Shown here one piece after another: positions 20,705-31,249 of a stretch of DNA of 64,000 nucleotides. Below the pieces are notes generated by a model that was not told the DNA's origin, did no database searches, and saw only the letters and a list, made by a program, of their open reading frames with translations. The DNA comes from Saccharomycopsis fibuligera x Saccharomycopsis cf. fibuligera. Lineage: Eukaryota > Ascomycota > Saccharomycetes > Ascoideales > Saccharomycopsidaceae. Location of the stretch: contig CP012815.1 in the NCBI GenBank assembly GCA_001936135.1, positions 1,116,001-1,180,000 of the forward strand. Direction: 5' to 3'. Every line of letters starts with the position of its first letter. The first letter of the stretch is position 1. The position numbers were made by a program, and so were the translations under genes.

Positions 20705-21629
20705 GTTGTGTGGATGTTTTTAAGAATGGTTGAGTATGTCAATATATGAAAGAAAGTAATTTGAAGGAAAAATGAAATAGAAATTAATAAACGCGGAAGA
20801 ACAGCGAAATATATTTATTTCTAAATAAGAAAATATACAATCTCGAGCAATATTAATGGATCAGCAGCAGGGAAAGGCCTCGCGATAACCCTAGCCGAGG
20901 ACTTCTGCGGAGATAGCCTTCGTGCTTAAGCACCGCGGGCCAATGACAGCCTGCAGCTTAGTAAGGGTCACAGGGCTCTTGTGCAGAGTGGTCTGTGGGG
21001 TTCCGTTGGTCCATGATAGTATTATTCCAAGATTTTCAAGACCTTCACTTCATGTTTTATATGTAACTGAGGTTGGGGTATATAGTGATATATTAGAAGC
21101 AGATTGTACCATGGTAGTAGTGGTACTATAGTATATGTCCCGCCTGTCGTAGTAACGGCAACTGTCAGATAAATACCTTGCGGAGTTTTGTTTGACAGCT
21201 TTTCAGCACTACAGATTGAAGACTACGCACAACTATACAATACGGTAGCTCATCAGCACAAAAAAAAAAAAAAAAAAAAAAAAAAAACGACTCTTGTTTA
21301 GCTGCTAAATATTAGCCATTTTAATTCAGAAGTAGTGGCACGCAATACAAAACAGTGCAATAGAAGTCAAAATGACAGACGTTATTAGTATTACCATAAA
21401 GTGCGCATAAAAATATTGCGGTATCTATAACCGAAATTTCATATAGAAACAAAATAACAAGATGTCATATTCAACTTCAAGCTTACATTCCGAGACTATT
21501 CAGGTTCTTTAAAATTTCAAATTGTACTTCCATATAGTTATACAAGATAGTAATTCAGTGTTATATAATACTTTAAAGGGTTGGCCAGCATATGCACAGT
21601 AATATCCACTTGGATTCCTCATGTTATTT
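20705..21629. promoter_or_regulatory. CYB2-like promoter and RIB3 3' flank
   Basis: CCAAT at 20940-20944 sits beside CCGCGGG in a GC-richer patch (20870-21010) and could bind a Hap complex, as expected for a respiratory gene. A poly(A) run of 28 lies at 21260-21287. The remainder is AT-rich and fits the RIB3 3' flank. No gene seen. Confidence 0.45.
21260..21287. repeat. Poly(dA) tract
   Basis: Twenty-eight A on the plus strand between the CYB2-like gene and RIB3. Confidence 0.8.
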
Positions 21630-22247
21630 CTACTTAGTCACGTAATTAAGCAAAGCTTCAATGGTAATCAACTTAATTCCATGTTTCTTACCAAACTCAA
21701 CACAATCGTCTAATCTTTGCATCAATCCGTCTTCCTCTCTCACTAATTCACAGATCACCGCAGCATCACTCAACCCACTCAAACGGCACAACTCCAATGC
21801 TGCTTCAGTGTGACCTTGTCTCTTCTTCACTAACCCATCAACTGCTCTCAATGGCACAATATGACCCGGTCTCAAAAAATCATCAGCTGTAACATCATCA
21901 CTAGCAAGTTTTTGGCAAGTAAGGGCCCGATCAGCAGCACTGATCCCTGTAGTGGTGCCATGCTTGTAGTCTACCGTTACGGTATATGCGGTTCCATGAC
22001 GGTCAGTTTGTTCTTTTTGGTCCACCATATAGTGAAGATTTAATTTATCCGCACGCTGTTGCGATATTGGGGCACAAATGTAGCCACTGCTTTCGCGTAC
22101 CAAAAAAGCCATCTTGGCTGTGGTGATGTGTTGTGCAGCGATGATTAAATCACCTTCATTTTCACGGTCCTCGTTGTCCATTACTATTAAGAATTCGCCC
22201 TTCTTAAATGCTTCAAGAGCTTCTGGTATTGATGCAAATTCGCTCAT
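21630..22247 (-). CDS. RIB3: 3,4-dihydroxy-2-butanone 4-phosphate synthase
   Basis: The enzyme converts ribulose 5-phosphate to the four-carbon precursor of riboflavin. The protein is 205 residues, near the 208 of S. cerevisiae Rib3, and monofunctional with no GTP cyclohydrolase II domain. Family motifs are complete: DNEDRENEGDLIIAA (about 24-38, metal and substrate binding), HGTTTGISAADRA (about 95-107), RPGHIVPLRA (about 126-135) and GHTEAALEL (about 145-153). The ATG matches the conserved start MSEF. No riboswitch is expected or seen in yeast. Confidence 0.97.
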   Translation of the reverse strand: MSEFASIPEALEAFKKGEFLIVMDNEDRENEGDLIIAAQHITTAKMAFLVRESSGYICAPISQQRADKLNLHYMVDQKEQTDRHGTAYTVTVDYKHGTTTGISAADRALTCQKLASDDVTADDFLRPGHIVPLRAVDGLVKKRQGHTEAALELCRLSGLSDAAVICELVREEDGLMQRLDDCVEFGKKHGIKLITIEALLNYVTK

Positions 22248-23027
22248 CTTTTTCTGGACTCTTTTGTACTTTTTTTTTCTTTGGAATGATAAAGCTGATA
22301 AAATGGAACAATTGGTTTGCTTGAGTTGTGGATGGTACTATATTAAGGTATTATTCATATATCAGTGTCACAAAATAATTTCTAGATTTTAAATCACACC
22401 TGTAAAGAATGTCTTGCCTAAAATTTATAAAAAGTGGAAATATTGGTTATCTAAATAACGTATGCAATAAAACGCTCGGCTGTCAAAGTGTTTATAAGTC
22501 GCAACAACAGGTGCTTTGGTAATGATTTATAAGCTTTCGGCATCAGTTGCAAAATGCAATTATGCAATTTTCAGCCATTTCCCTCTAAATCGAAAGCAAA
22601 AAAAACTGGAGTGATTTTTTTTGGTCTTAGTCAGACTCTTTGTCAGCCACCGGCGGGTCTCACGCCTCGGCGCTGACTAATATCCGCCAAGCGGAGCTAA
22701 ACAGAAATTGGGCGGGCTTTTAATATAAGGTGTTAATGGAGTCGCCAATTGCAGGTTTTGACCGAGGGATCTCCGAAGACAGCCAAATTAACTTTGAAGC
22801 ATCAATGATAAGCTTATTAGATATCGTATGGGAATTGTAGATATGGATGCAATGGGCCAGACTTAGCGATAATAAACATGGCAATATATATATGAGGTAA
22901 ATACTAGACTACTTTTGACACGAAGATCTATTAATTATAAACTCAATACTTTCAATATACTTAAAATGCTAAAAACGGTCACCTATATATAAGACTTAAA
23001 AAACTCGCATCAGTTCTATGCTAAGTG
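22248..23027. promoter_or_regulatory. RIB3 promoter and HCH1 3' flank
   Basis: The spacer contains a GC-rich block at about 22640-22720 with short palindromic words (CGGCGGGTCTCACGCC; CCGCCAAGCGGAG), which may bind zinc-cluster factors. Otherwise it is AT-rich. No gene seen. Confidence 0.4.
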
Positions 23028-23931
23028 CTAGCTAGCATGTTGCAAGTCTTTACCATGTTCAGCAATAACATCCTTCTGATACTCCATCAACACCCGCGCC
23101 ACTAAGGGCAAAAATTCCTTCTCAACAATTTTCTTCTGCTCGGCAGTAAGAGCACTACGATTCTTGATTTCAAATTGGTAGTCTTCCAAGTCCATATCGT
23201 GGATAAATTCAGGTAAGCTTATATCGCTGCTGAACACCACATTCTCCTCCTCGGCAGACTTGTCTTCTCCATCTTTTGGTTCTGCTTCTTGCTGTTGTTT
23301 CCCAGTAGACACCCCTTTAACGCTAAATTCAATCTTCATGTCAAAAATCACAATCGCTTTGCCCTTTCTTTGACTGAGGTCAGCATCACCGGTAATTGGG
23401 CCCACTTTGTCAACCGCAAGGATAAGTTCGTCATTGCCAATTGTGTTGTTATGATGAATGGTGTAAAGTTTGGTCTCAATGTAGTCTTTGGACCATGGGA
23501 GAACATTTTTGTCTACCCAGTGCCTACATTTGTTAGTACTTTCGAAACGATCGGAATTATGAATTCTTAAGAAGGTATCGTGATGCCACATATATTGGTG
23601 GTGCTGCAAATATTCGAAAGGATAGCCTTTATATGTATGTCCGACGTGAAACTGTGAATTCATTAGCTTATAAGCCAAATGCAGGGTTCGCAAGCTTGAC
23701 TTAGCAAACCTACCTTCAAATCTTTTGATAAAGATTGAGCTAGCTGATAATACGACTAGCTATTGAACAGCTCCCAAGAAGAATTACGCTAACCTGGTAT
23801 AACAATTGAAATTGAAGTTTGCATCTTAACAATCACATAACAATTCTAACTATACAGCCATCACAACAAACATAAGGGCTCAACGTCAAAAGGGATACCA
23901 CTTACCAGTTATTTGGATTGTTGACAACCAT
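23028..23931 (-). CDS. HCH1: Hsp90 co-chaperone Hch1/Aha1-N domain, two exons
   Basis: The gene is split. Exon 1 (23906-23931) encodes MVVNNPNNW, with the Trp codon interrupted. Exon 2 (23028-23523) resumes HWVDKNVLPWSKDY and continues with GDADLSQRKGKAIVIFDMKI. The join restores the conserved NPNNWHWVDKN start of the Aha1/Hch1 family and gives a 173-residue protein. The longer Aha1 C-terminal domain is absent, so Hch1 is the better name. The family binds the Hsp90 middle domain and stimulates its ATPase. A Lys/Glu/Gln-rich insertion at about residues 92-108 separates the core strands. Without splicing, exon 2 would have to be read from an unrelated leader. Confidence 0.93.
23524..23905 (-). 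other. HCH1: HCH1 intron (382 bp)
   Basis: The donor is GTAAGT directly after the TG of the Trp codon. The branch point is a perfect TACTAAC at 23532-23538 (minus strand), and the acceptor is TGTAG, seven bases past the branch point. The frame is kept across the junction and recovers a conserved motif. This is strong sequence evidence, without transcript data. Confidence 0.93.
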
Positions 23932-24680
23932 TATTGATTAAACTCGTTTTGCTGAAGTAATTTGCTTTTGTACTTTTTGTCTTTTTCTACTTGCTATCTA
24001 TAACTCCGATACTTGATGGGATATAGTTTGAAATATTGAATTTTTCAAAATTTGAAATTTTATCTGCGATAGACCCAATTTTATGTTTCTAATGGTTATG
24101 TTCGGACACGTAGGAGCCAAACCTTTTGAACTTTGGAATTTTACTGTAAAAAATTCACTTAGCTTTAGGGATTTTACTGGCTGGATAGAAGTTGAGCCTG
24201 ATATGTGGAGTTGACACTGAGCTGAGAAAAAAAAAAAAAAAAAAGAAGAAAAAGAAATAAAAATAAAAAAGAAATTCGAGAAAATACTCTGCCGGCGCAT
24301 GCAACACCTGTACTTACCTGCACTTTTAGATACGTTAGAATGCATTTTCACATTGTTACAGACTAAAAAAAAAAAAATAAAAAGAAATAAATAAATCTGC
24401 ACATTGCCAGAGATCACTGTTGAAGATACTACTGGAGAGAGATTACAGACTACTGGAGTAATCGAAACATAAAAGTATAAACACATTTTATATTTAGTCT
24501 TCTGCTAAATGTGACCAGCAAAGTGCGCAGAAGTTAACTAATTACAATAAGTTACAAAATTTGGGAAAAAGCAACAAAAAAAAAAAAAACAAGAAATGAA
24601 TAAATAGCGAAGACAAACGAGCTTAAGCATACAGCCAATGAGAAGAATTGAAGTGCTGACATTACTCAATGAATAATTAA
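23932..24680. promoter_or_regulatory. HCH1 upstream region
   Basis: The spacer between HCH1 and the 3' end of the secreted repeat protein gene has poly(A) runs at about 24228-24244 and 24367-24379. A minus-strand ATG frame (23998-24486) is dominated by Phe/Ile encoded by these runs and is not credited. TACTTACCTG at 24310-24319 is the complement of a perfect donor site, but no matching exon structure was found. Confidence 0.4.
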
Positions 24681-25724
24681 TTATTTGGAAGCAATATTGC
24701 GCACCACGGTGTTGAAAGTGCTCTGTAATCCTTCATGATTGAATTTGCCAATGAGATGCTCATGGTTATTATATTGGGCATCTGAACTTGGAGCAGCAGT
24801 AATTGAAATTTCGCTAGCAGAAAAACCAACACTTTGTCTTTCGGAAGGAGAAGGCAAAGCAGAAGCAGAAGCAGAAGCAGAAGCAGGCAACCCGTTACCT
24901 TCATAATTATCAAGTTCATCGCTATCACGGGCATAAAGATTGCTGTTACTATTGCTGTTTTCAGAACGGACATTGTAGCTATCAGAGCCACCGCTATCAC
25001 TACCTCCTTCACCACTGATTGTAGTTGGATATGAGTGTGGATAGTTAGTAGCGGTGAGAGCAGTTGCATAAAGAACATTATTGTTGTCACCGCTGCCACT
25101 GTCACCACTACCTTCGCCGCTGATTGTGGTAGCATGAACATGGCCAGTGTTGATTCTGTTGTTGCTGTTATCATTACCACTATCACTGCCGCCTTCACCG
25201 CTAATGGATGTTGGGGAAACCTTACCAGTGTTGATTCTGTTGTTGCTGTTATCATTACCACTATCGCTGCCGCCTTCACCGCTAATGGATGTTGGGGAAG
25301 CCTTGCCATTATTAGTGTTAGCATATCTGTTGTTGTCGCCACCACTGTCACCGCCACCTTCGCCACTGATTGTGGTTGGAGAAGTTTGGCCATATCCTGA
25401 AAGGGTAGCTGAGCCGCGAGGCTTATCATTAATGATCTTTCTGTTGCTATTGCTATTGCTATTACCACTATTACCACCATAACCGATGTTCTGGTTACTA
25501 TTACTGCTAACGCCGCTGTAACTGCCACTGCTGCCACTGTCAGTGTTACTGTTACTGGTAGCCAAGGTTGTTGGGTAAACTTGAGCATTATCATTACCAT
25601 TGTTCTCACCGCTGATTCTGATGGATCTTTCTAGTCTTGCTTCTTCGGGATTGTATATGGCTGCTTTAGAAAAATGAACACAAGAGAGGGCAATGATAAC
25701 AGTTTGAAATGTAGTGATCTTCAT
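24681..25724 (-). CDS. Secreted protein with PT(T/S)ISGEGGxDSG repeats
   Basis: A 347-residue protein. Residues 1-21 (MKITTFQTVIIALSCVHFSKA) form a signal peptide. The body is Ser/Gly/Asn-rich and carries five copies of a PT[TS]ISGEG[GS]xDSG motif between about residues 115 and 240, plus a weak one (RISGENNGND) near 36. Two copies form a nearly identical 81-bp tandem repeat. The C-terminus (FNTVVRNIASK) is not a GPI signal, so the protein is probably secreted or wall-associated without an anchor. No Lys-Arg sites separate the repeats, so pheromone-like processing is not supported. No orthologue recognised. Confidence 0.8.
   Translation of the reverse strand: MKITTFQTVIIALSCVHFSKAAIYNPEEARLERSIRISGENNGNDNAQVYPTTLATSNSNTDSGSSGSYSGVSSNSNQNIGYGGNSGNSNSNSNRKIINDKPRGSATLSGYGQTSPTTISGEGGGDSGGDNNRYANTNNGKASPTSISGEGGSDSGNDNSNNRINTGKVSPTSISGEGGSDSGNDNSNNRINTGHVHATTISGEGSGDSGSGDNNNVLYATALTATNYPHSYPTTISGEGGSDSGGSDSYNVRSENSNSNSNLYARDSDELDNYEGNGLPASASASASALPSPSERQSVGFSASEISITAAPSSDAQYNNHEHLIGKFNHEGLQSTFNTVVRNIASK
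25144..25305. repeat. Two tandem 81-bp coding repeats
   Basis: Copies at 25144-25224 and 25225-25305 are nearly identical. Each encodes one SPTSISGEGGSDSG motif with its Asn-rich linker. The low divergence suggests recent duplication or gene-conversion maintenance. Confidence 0.85.
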
Positions 25725-27364
25725 TTTTGCTATAAATTATTTTATAGGTGTTGAGCGGTTAATAGCTGGAGGATGAATAGTTTGCTAAATTAAAGTGAAG
25801 AAAAAGAGTAAATTGTTTTGAGTAGTGATAGAGTGATGTTTATTATATTTAAGATAGATTAATAGTTCGATACTGGAAAAATGTCAAAGATGTTTGCTTG
25901 CTTAAATAGATATTTTGATTGATTAGAATTTTCTGCTTCATCAATATCTGTCTGTGATATTATTTTTCTTCAGAGGCTGTAAACAAGAGGCACGGCACAA
26001 ACTTTCACGTAAAGTGTTACTAAAATCTCACATATTAGCCACAGTTACTATAATTTATTGAATTATTTAGGTTTATTTTGTGTTTATCTTATCCAATAGT
26101 TTATTGGAGTGATTTATCGTTGGCACCGCCTAACCCAACTACAAAATATTAGTCAAATACGCTTTGTTTCCAATCGAATCAGAAAATTTAATAAGGAAAA
26201 ACGTATCAATGAACCACAGAAAATCTTTCCTCAGACAGAATGCAAGCATTTTGGAACTTATTAAGGCATCTAATGCTGTGGATATTATGTACCGCTGCCA
26301 ATTTTTTTTTGTTTGTTATTTTGTGCTGTGCCATGTATCTAATAATTTTTCAAAGATCGATTTGGCGCCTTGATGTTGGGATTCCGCCAGTTGTTGTGCG
26401 TACGCAGCGCTCTTTGCTTGAAGTGCATAAAGCGCTTGGAAGTGTACAATCACGGAAATAATATCCTACAATGTTGTGGCTACATGTTCTCGTTAACTGT
26501 GCGCCAATATAATAAGGTGAAATTTTCACTACAAGAAAAGCAGTTTATCTCAAGGTGGCAGCGCCACTACATGCTGTGATATAATTTTTTGGGGCTTAAA
26601 GATAAAGAAATTATTGGCAATAAGAAATCAAAAGCGATGGGCGATGGATTGGATACGAGAGAAGCCACAGGAAGACTACATTAGACTTAGGTAAGCCGTT
26701 TCTGATGTGGATGTAAAAACGAAATGTGGCATTATAAAGTATTAAAAAGTTTAGAAAAAAGTGGGCCAATTTTAACCACTTTGAAGAAATAGTTAGCCGA
26801 AATGTGTCTCGACTATGTGTTACTAATAAACATTCAGAAATCAATTGGATGGTGAGGTAGACAAAAATGGGGCTGGAAAAATTTATTGTGATGAGTTGTT
26901 TTAAATCAAACATAATAAATGGTAGAGATTGTCGTTTTACTAATCCAATGGCAGAATAAAAAAACACCATAATAATTTCCATATACGACAAGAAAGTTGA
27001 TAATCCGCTTATATCCTCAACAGTTGTGGGGAACCCATACCAAGCAGCTAAACAAATTCCTACATTTTTCTATTTTTGTCCTTCAAGTATCATGCCACAA
27101 TTAGTTGGCACTAGTAACACTAGATGTCAATACATGCTCGCTTACCCTACAAGCTCTCTTCCAGTTCTGTTGACTTGTATGATATCATACCTTAAAGTGT
27201 ATCTAAATGTAGCTTCTAAAAAGGATTAGCTCACATATAATAGCAAATGTAGAAAGCCTCCCAAAAGCAAAGAATTTGTTTAATGTTCGTTATCGCAGAT
27301 ACTGACACCATCTCCTAGTAATAAATTTTCATATTCACCTTTGGCAATCAGTACACCATCCTCA
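25725..27364. other. Spacer upstream of the secreted protein gene
   Basis: AT-rich sequence with the promoter of the secreted protein gene at its left end. Short frames in both strands (26164-26579 plus, 26611-26982 minus) lack domains and neighbours of the same type. No RNA gene recognised. Confidence 0.45.
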
Positions 27365-27757
27365 CTAACTAGCGCAAAACATTCCTCCACATCCTGTATC
27401 CGAATTCTGCTTATTTTTCTGATCACCCAAAGCTGTTTGAAGGTTGAGGTAAGGATGAGGGATTTTGGTACTAATACGTTGCTCTGTATTAACGAGAAAA
27501 TAATCGGTTGTGGTCCGGTAATAGTCAATCAAGCTTAACGAAACATTTGACACATAAATGTCTTCTTTTTTCAACTGTTGTTTGAGAGCATCATTGACTC
27601 TAGTGATTCTTTTAAGCTTCAATGCCAAAAACGATGCTTCTTCTTTGAACCCAAAATTGGGATGAGATGGAATACTGCTATTGCTCTGGCTATGGCTAAT
27701 GGCGTTACTGGCGCCAGTAGTGTTCATGAGCTGCATTTCATGCTGTTGTTGATGCAT
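27365..27757 (-). CDS. STE18: G-protein gamma subunit, Ste18-like
   Basis: The core FLALKLKRITRVNDALKQQL continues KKEDIYVSNVSLSLIDYYRTTTDYFL. It aligns by eye with S. cerevisiae Ste18 (LKLKRINELNNKLRKEL, then ITASNACLTIINYTSNTKDYTL), including spacing to the end. Ste18 pairs with Ste4 in the pheromone-response G protein at the plasma membrane. The open frame extends further upstream without an ATG, so I start at the first ATG (27757), giving 130 residues. Two later ATGs (27736, 27727) are possible, as is an upstream exon. The C-terminus reads DTGCGGMFCAS and has no CaaX prenylation box, unlike the CCTLM end of Ste18. No donor site was found near the end that would replace it. Confidence 0.75.
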   Translation of the reverse strand: MHQQQHEMQLMNTTGASNAISHSQSNSSIPSHPNFGFKEEASFLALKLKRITRVNDALKQQLKKEDIYVSNVSLSLIDYYRTTTDYFLVNTEQRISTKIPHPYLNLQTALGDQKNKQNSDTGCGGMFCAS

Positions 27758-28760
27758 TTCTGTTTTGAATTTATAATCTTCCAAATGGTTATGTATAATG
27801 TGATGCAAGCCGTTGAAGAGGTGCGATAAATGAGTTTGAATTTAACTTGGTTCTGTATTGTGAATTGCGTCTCAAATCTAATTTGATTGGAACTTTGATA
27901 AAATTGGCTCTCTAAGGTAAGAATATTACCACAGTTCTCCTTCAAACCAGCTTTGAAAATTTTGTAATTAATCTGAAAAAAATAAGACAAAACCCCAGAC
28001 TATCAATTTTGGCACGTCAACTGATAAGTTAATTGATGTATGTATATCAACAAAACAAGAGGAAAATCAAGAGTTAGTCAAAACCGTTTTTCAAGGAATA
28101 TAAAGGTAACAAAAAAGGTGAAAATAGGATAGTGTTATGAAACGAAAGGTTAAAGAAAGAAGAATTATCTCCATTTATCATTGAATTGTGTTTCGTTGAG
28201 GTTAGCTAAGTTGAGCCAAGAGCGGTCGGTCTGTTTCGTCGCATTGCCAAATTAAGTGATGCCTCATCTCGGGGCTCATGCATATCGCACCCCTGTAGTC
28301 AATACCCCCCGTTTACTCAAAGATCTTGAGCGCCGCCTTATATAGGAAAAGGGCTTTGGATTTTATAGAGATGTATTACGTGAAGGCTCTGAACCCTTCT
28401 ATTGTGAGCCACGGAAGTGCGAGGACTCAAAAATGTATTTTAATGAGTTTATTCTTTAGTCATGTTTGTAAACTCTGCACACACCCAATAATGTTCGTCA
28501 GCGAAAGTCCAACTTCAAGGATATGATTTTAATGATTAAAGCATGTTGACTAGTTTTTGCAAAAAATTATTCTTCAACAAAACCAACAACTCAGGTTCAA
28601 ATATAATTATTGCAGAGTTTCCTCACTTATATTATTCACCGGTTAATAATTTAAAATCGATCAACACAGAGATGTGTTTGTAGTTTTCTAGTAGTAGACT
28701 TTGCCACCCTGTTGAAAGTATCCACAAAAATAATTATGGGTATCACAAAAATGAAACTTT

Positions 28761-28855
28761 CATTTGGATTATTAAACTTCATTTGGATTATTAAACTTCA
28801 TTTGGATTATTAAACTTCATTTGGATTATTAAACTTCATTTGGATTATTAAACTT
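28761..28855. repeat. Five perfect 19-bp tandem repeats
   Basis: The unit CATTTGGATTATTAAACTT is present five times without a mismatch (28761, 28780, 28799, 28818, 28837), flanked by partial copies on both sides. It is a minisatellite of unknown role. Confidence 0.95.
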
Positions 28856-29789
28856 CATTTTTATTTGAAGTTGAGCTAATGCATTTATGGAATATAGTGT
28901 TTTAAAAAACTCAAAGAGACCACAAAATTGGGCCACAATGAAAAAAAAAAATAAATAAATAAAGAAAGAAAATAAACTAAAAAAAAAAAAAAAAGAAAAA
29001 CGAAGAAATTTGAACTTTCTGTTACAATAATTCAAAAAAATAAAAGTAAAAAAATAAAAGAATCTGAATTCTATTTAAGAGAAAATGGTCTTTGCAAAGA
29101 GCTAAGAAGAGAATATTGCTTTCTTTTCCAGTAGCAACTGCTGCGGAACATATTGTAGCTGATCCTACGTATGCCTTCAGTCGAAGAGGGTCTGAGTTTC
29201 GGAAGAATTTCCTAAAGGCAAATAGAACGGGGCAAAAAAAAAGTAAAACATTTTGAATTCTTGCATAAATTGTGAGCATAAGTGCCTGGGGCAAAAAAAT
29301 TCATACAAGGGCGTAATTTTTTATGCTAAAGAAAATTGTCGACTACCAGAAAGTGTTCTTAGAGGACTTTCCAATGCCTAAATTTTGCATTAAAAACCAA
29401 TTGGCTTCATTATATTCTTTGTTTTATAGAACTTCGTACAGACTGTTTGCAACTGTCTTGGCCCACCATTTACTTGCTATTATCATATTGGTCTCCAAGT
29501 TACAACTATAATTGTCGTGTTCTTTACGGGTTTGATGAAAACCAAGAGTACAGACTACAACATATGTACTCGCTTGGAAAGCAGACCAAACAGTACAACA
29601 AAAAGCAAAAAAAGATATTTTTCCGCAGACCTCATTTTAAGATGCCACGTACCTGACGAGATCTGCCTAGTCGACTTCATGTCTCCATATAGCCCGCTGC
29701 TCCCTCCTGTGCAACAAGTGCACAGGATAAGTAAAATCACTCACTAGATTGTTTCTGTGCAGCTATGCATGCCTCTGGCGACCGCTTGG

Positions 29790-29806
29790 GCATTGAAAGA
29801 AAACGG
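29790..29806 (+). repeat. 17-bp direct repeat, copy 1
   Basis: GCATTGAAAGAAAACGG occurs here and again at 31519-31535 in the same orientation, 1.7 kb apart. Flanks are not clearly alike. Confidence 0.85.
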
Positions 29807-30885
29807 TTTTCTGCTTTTATGTTTTACTTTTTTTTGTTTTTGATTTCTTTTTTATGTCTCACCAATTTTCTTTGTTTCAACGGCATATGCGATGACTTCA
29901 CCTTTTGTCCTGTCTATTGGCTGTGTTACTATTTCATTATGCTCTTATGTATTTACTAAACATGATCAACAAACTTGAAAATTGACTTGGACAGTTTATC
30001 AACTACGAACATCACCGTTGAATGCGGATTTTTTTTTTTTTTACTTCAAGGTGACATTTAGCAATCATAAGTACTTTTGGATTAAAACAATAGTGCAAAA
30101 TTTGCAAAAGCTTGTGCACCTAATCACAGCTCGTCCAAGTGTAGACAATAGCCAGCTAAATGTATCACTTAACTAGCTGCATTTTTCTCCAAAAACTTAC
30201 CTCAAAATTAGATTGCTGTCGATCCCATTTCATTTTGCAGAATATGAAGACTAGCACATACTTACATCGCGGGCTGACACTCTTCTTTCTGCCCTTGATC
30301 AATCAATTTGTTGAGTTAAATAGAATTTTTGAAACAAAGCAAAACGATTTTTTATCAGACACCTGCATTGTATGATGGCTGTAACGAAAAGATACCATCG
30401 GTTGCTTTAACTCTATCAGATAACACAACCTTCGCGGACTATTTTCAAGTGTGAATTTTGGCTTAGAAGCTGTATTCATCTTGGGGTTTTCTCATCCACA
30501 TCGTATTAATAGTAGATAAGGTTTCTTATTGTTTGCTGTAAAGTTTTTGCTCAGAGAACTTTCCATGCAAGCGCAGATATAAGGTTGCAGCACGTTTGAA
30601 ATTGTTAGCGTACCTGTTGTCCCGTTTGAGCCAGTTATGGGCGGGAGAAAAAAGAATGTTTCTTTGCTATGGTTCGCAAGGGGGAATGCTGTAGTTTCGG
30701 CCGTTAGCGAGAATGAGATAACTGACTGCGGCTTAAGTCCTGGCTAGTCTGAAAGAGCCGTCCTGCATCGTTCAATTGATTTAGAGGGGGCAGTGCTAGC
30801 GTTAGTTGGCTGCCAGTAGATTTGATTTTTTTTTTTTTTGAAGCCACAGGTTTGTCTGGCTTACAGTAACCATCCCACTTAAGGA

Positions 30886-30893
30886 TATAAAAG
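30886..30893 (+). promoter_or_regulatory. Orphan TATA box
   Basis: TATAAAAG lies downstream of a GC-richer patch (30600-30800) in the gene-poor region. The first longer ATG frame after it is the 41-codon ORF at 31124. No known gene is driven from here. Confidence 0.4.
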
Positions 30894-31123
30894 CGATCAG
30901 AGATTACACTTGGTGACTCGTTTGGGTGTTGGGAGTTTATTGAGTATATAGGTCAATTGAATAATTTGATCTACATAGTTTGCTATCTATAATTGTAGCA
31001 GAGAGGCTAATTGATCGCCGATCGCACCAGATGGTCATCATATATGTAGAAATTAGAAGAAGGTTTGCGATCAACGTCGACGACTCGATTATCTCTGACT
31101 GAGTAGGTCTGCAGTAGGTAAAA

Positions 31124-31249
31124 ATGAGTGAAATGAGGATATGGAATCGAAACCAAAGATTAGGCTATCAGACAATAATTCGCAAAAAAGTTGTCAGCCA
31201 AAGAACTCAAGCAAATACCAAAATTATTGAACTCAAAAAAACACGCTAA
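31124..31249 (+). CDS. 41-codon basic mini-ORF (doubtful)
   Basis: An ATG after GTAAAA opens a 41-residue, Arg/Lys-rich frame (MSEMRIWNRNQRLGY...), 231 nt downstream of a TATAAAAG box. No similarity recognised. It is listed because the promoter-like context is unusual for the region. It could equally be a chance ORF in a noncoding transcript. Confidence 0.2.
   Translation: MSEMRIWNRNQRLGYQTIIRKKVVSQRTQANTKIIELKKTR

Noticed and set aside
23998-24486. 162-codon minus-strand ATG frame upstream of HCH1
   Set aside because: Much of it is Phe/Ile encoded by A/T runs. It has no domain and lies in the HCH1 promoter.
24681-25724. Pheromone-like or Kex2-processed repeat precursor
   Set aside because: The repeats are not separated by Lys-Arg or other dibasic sites.
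26611-26982. Minus-strand frame of about 123 codons with hydrophobic stretches
   Set aside because: The longest form starts at TTG. Hydrophobicity follows from AT-rich DNA and nothing in it resembles a family.
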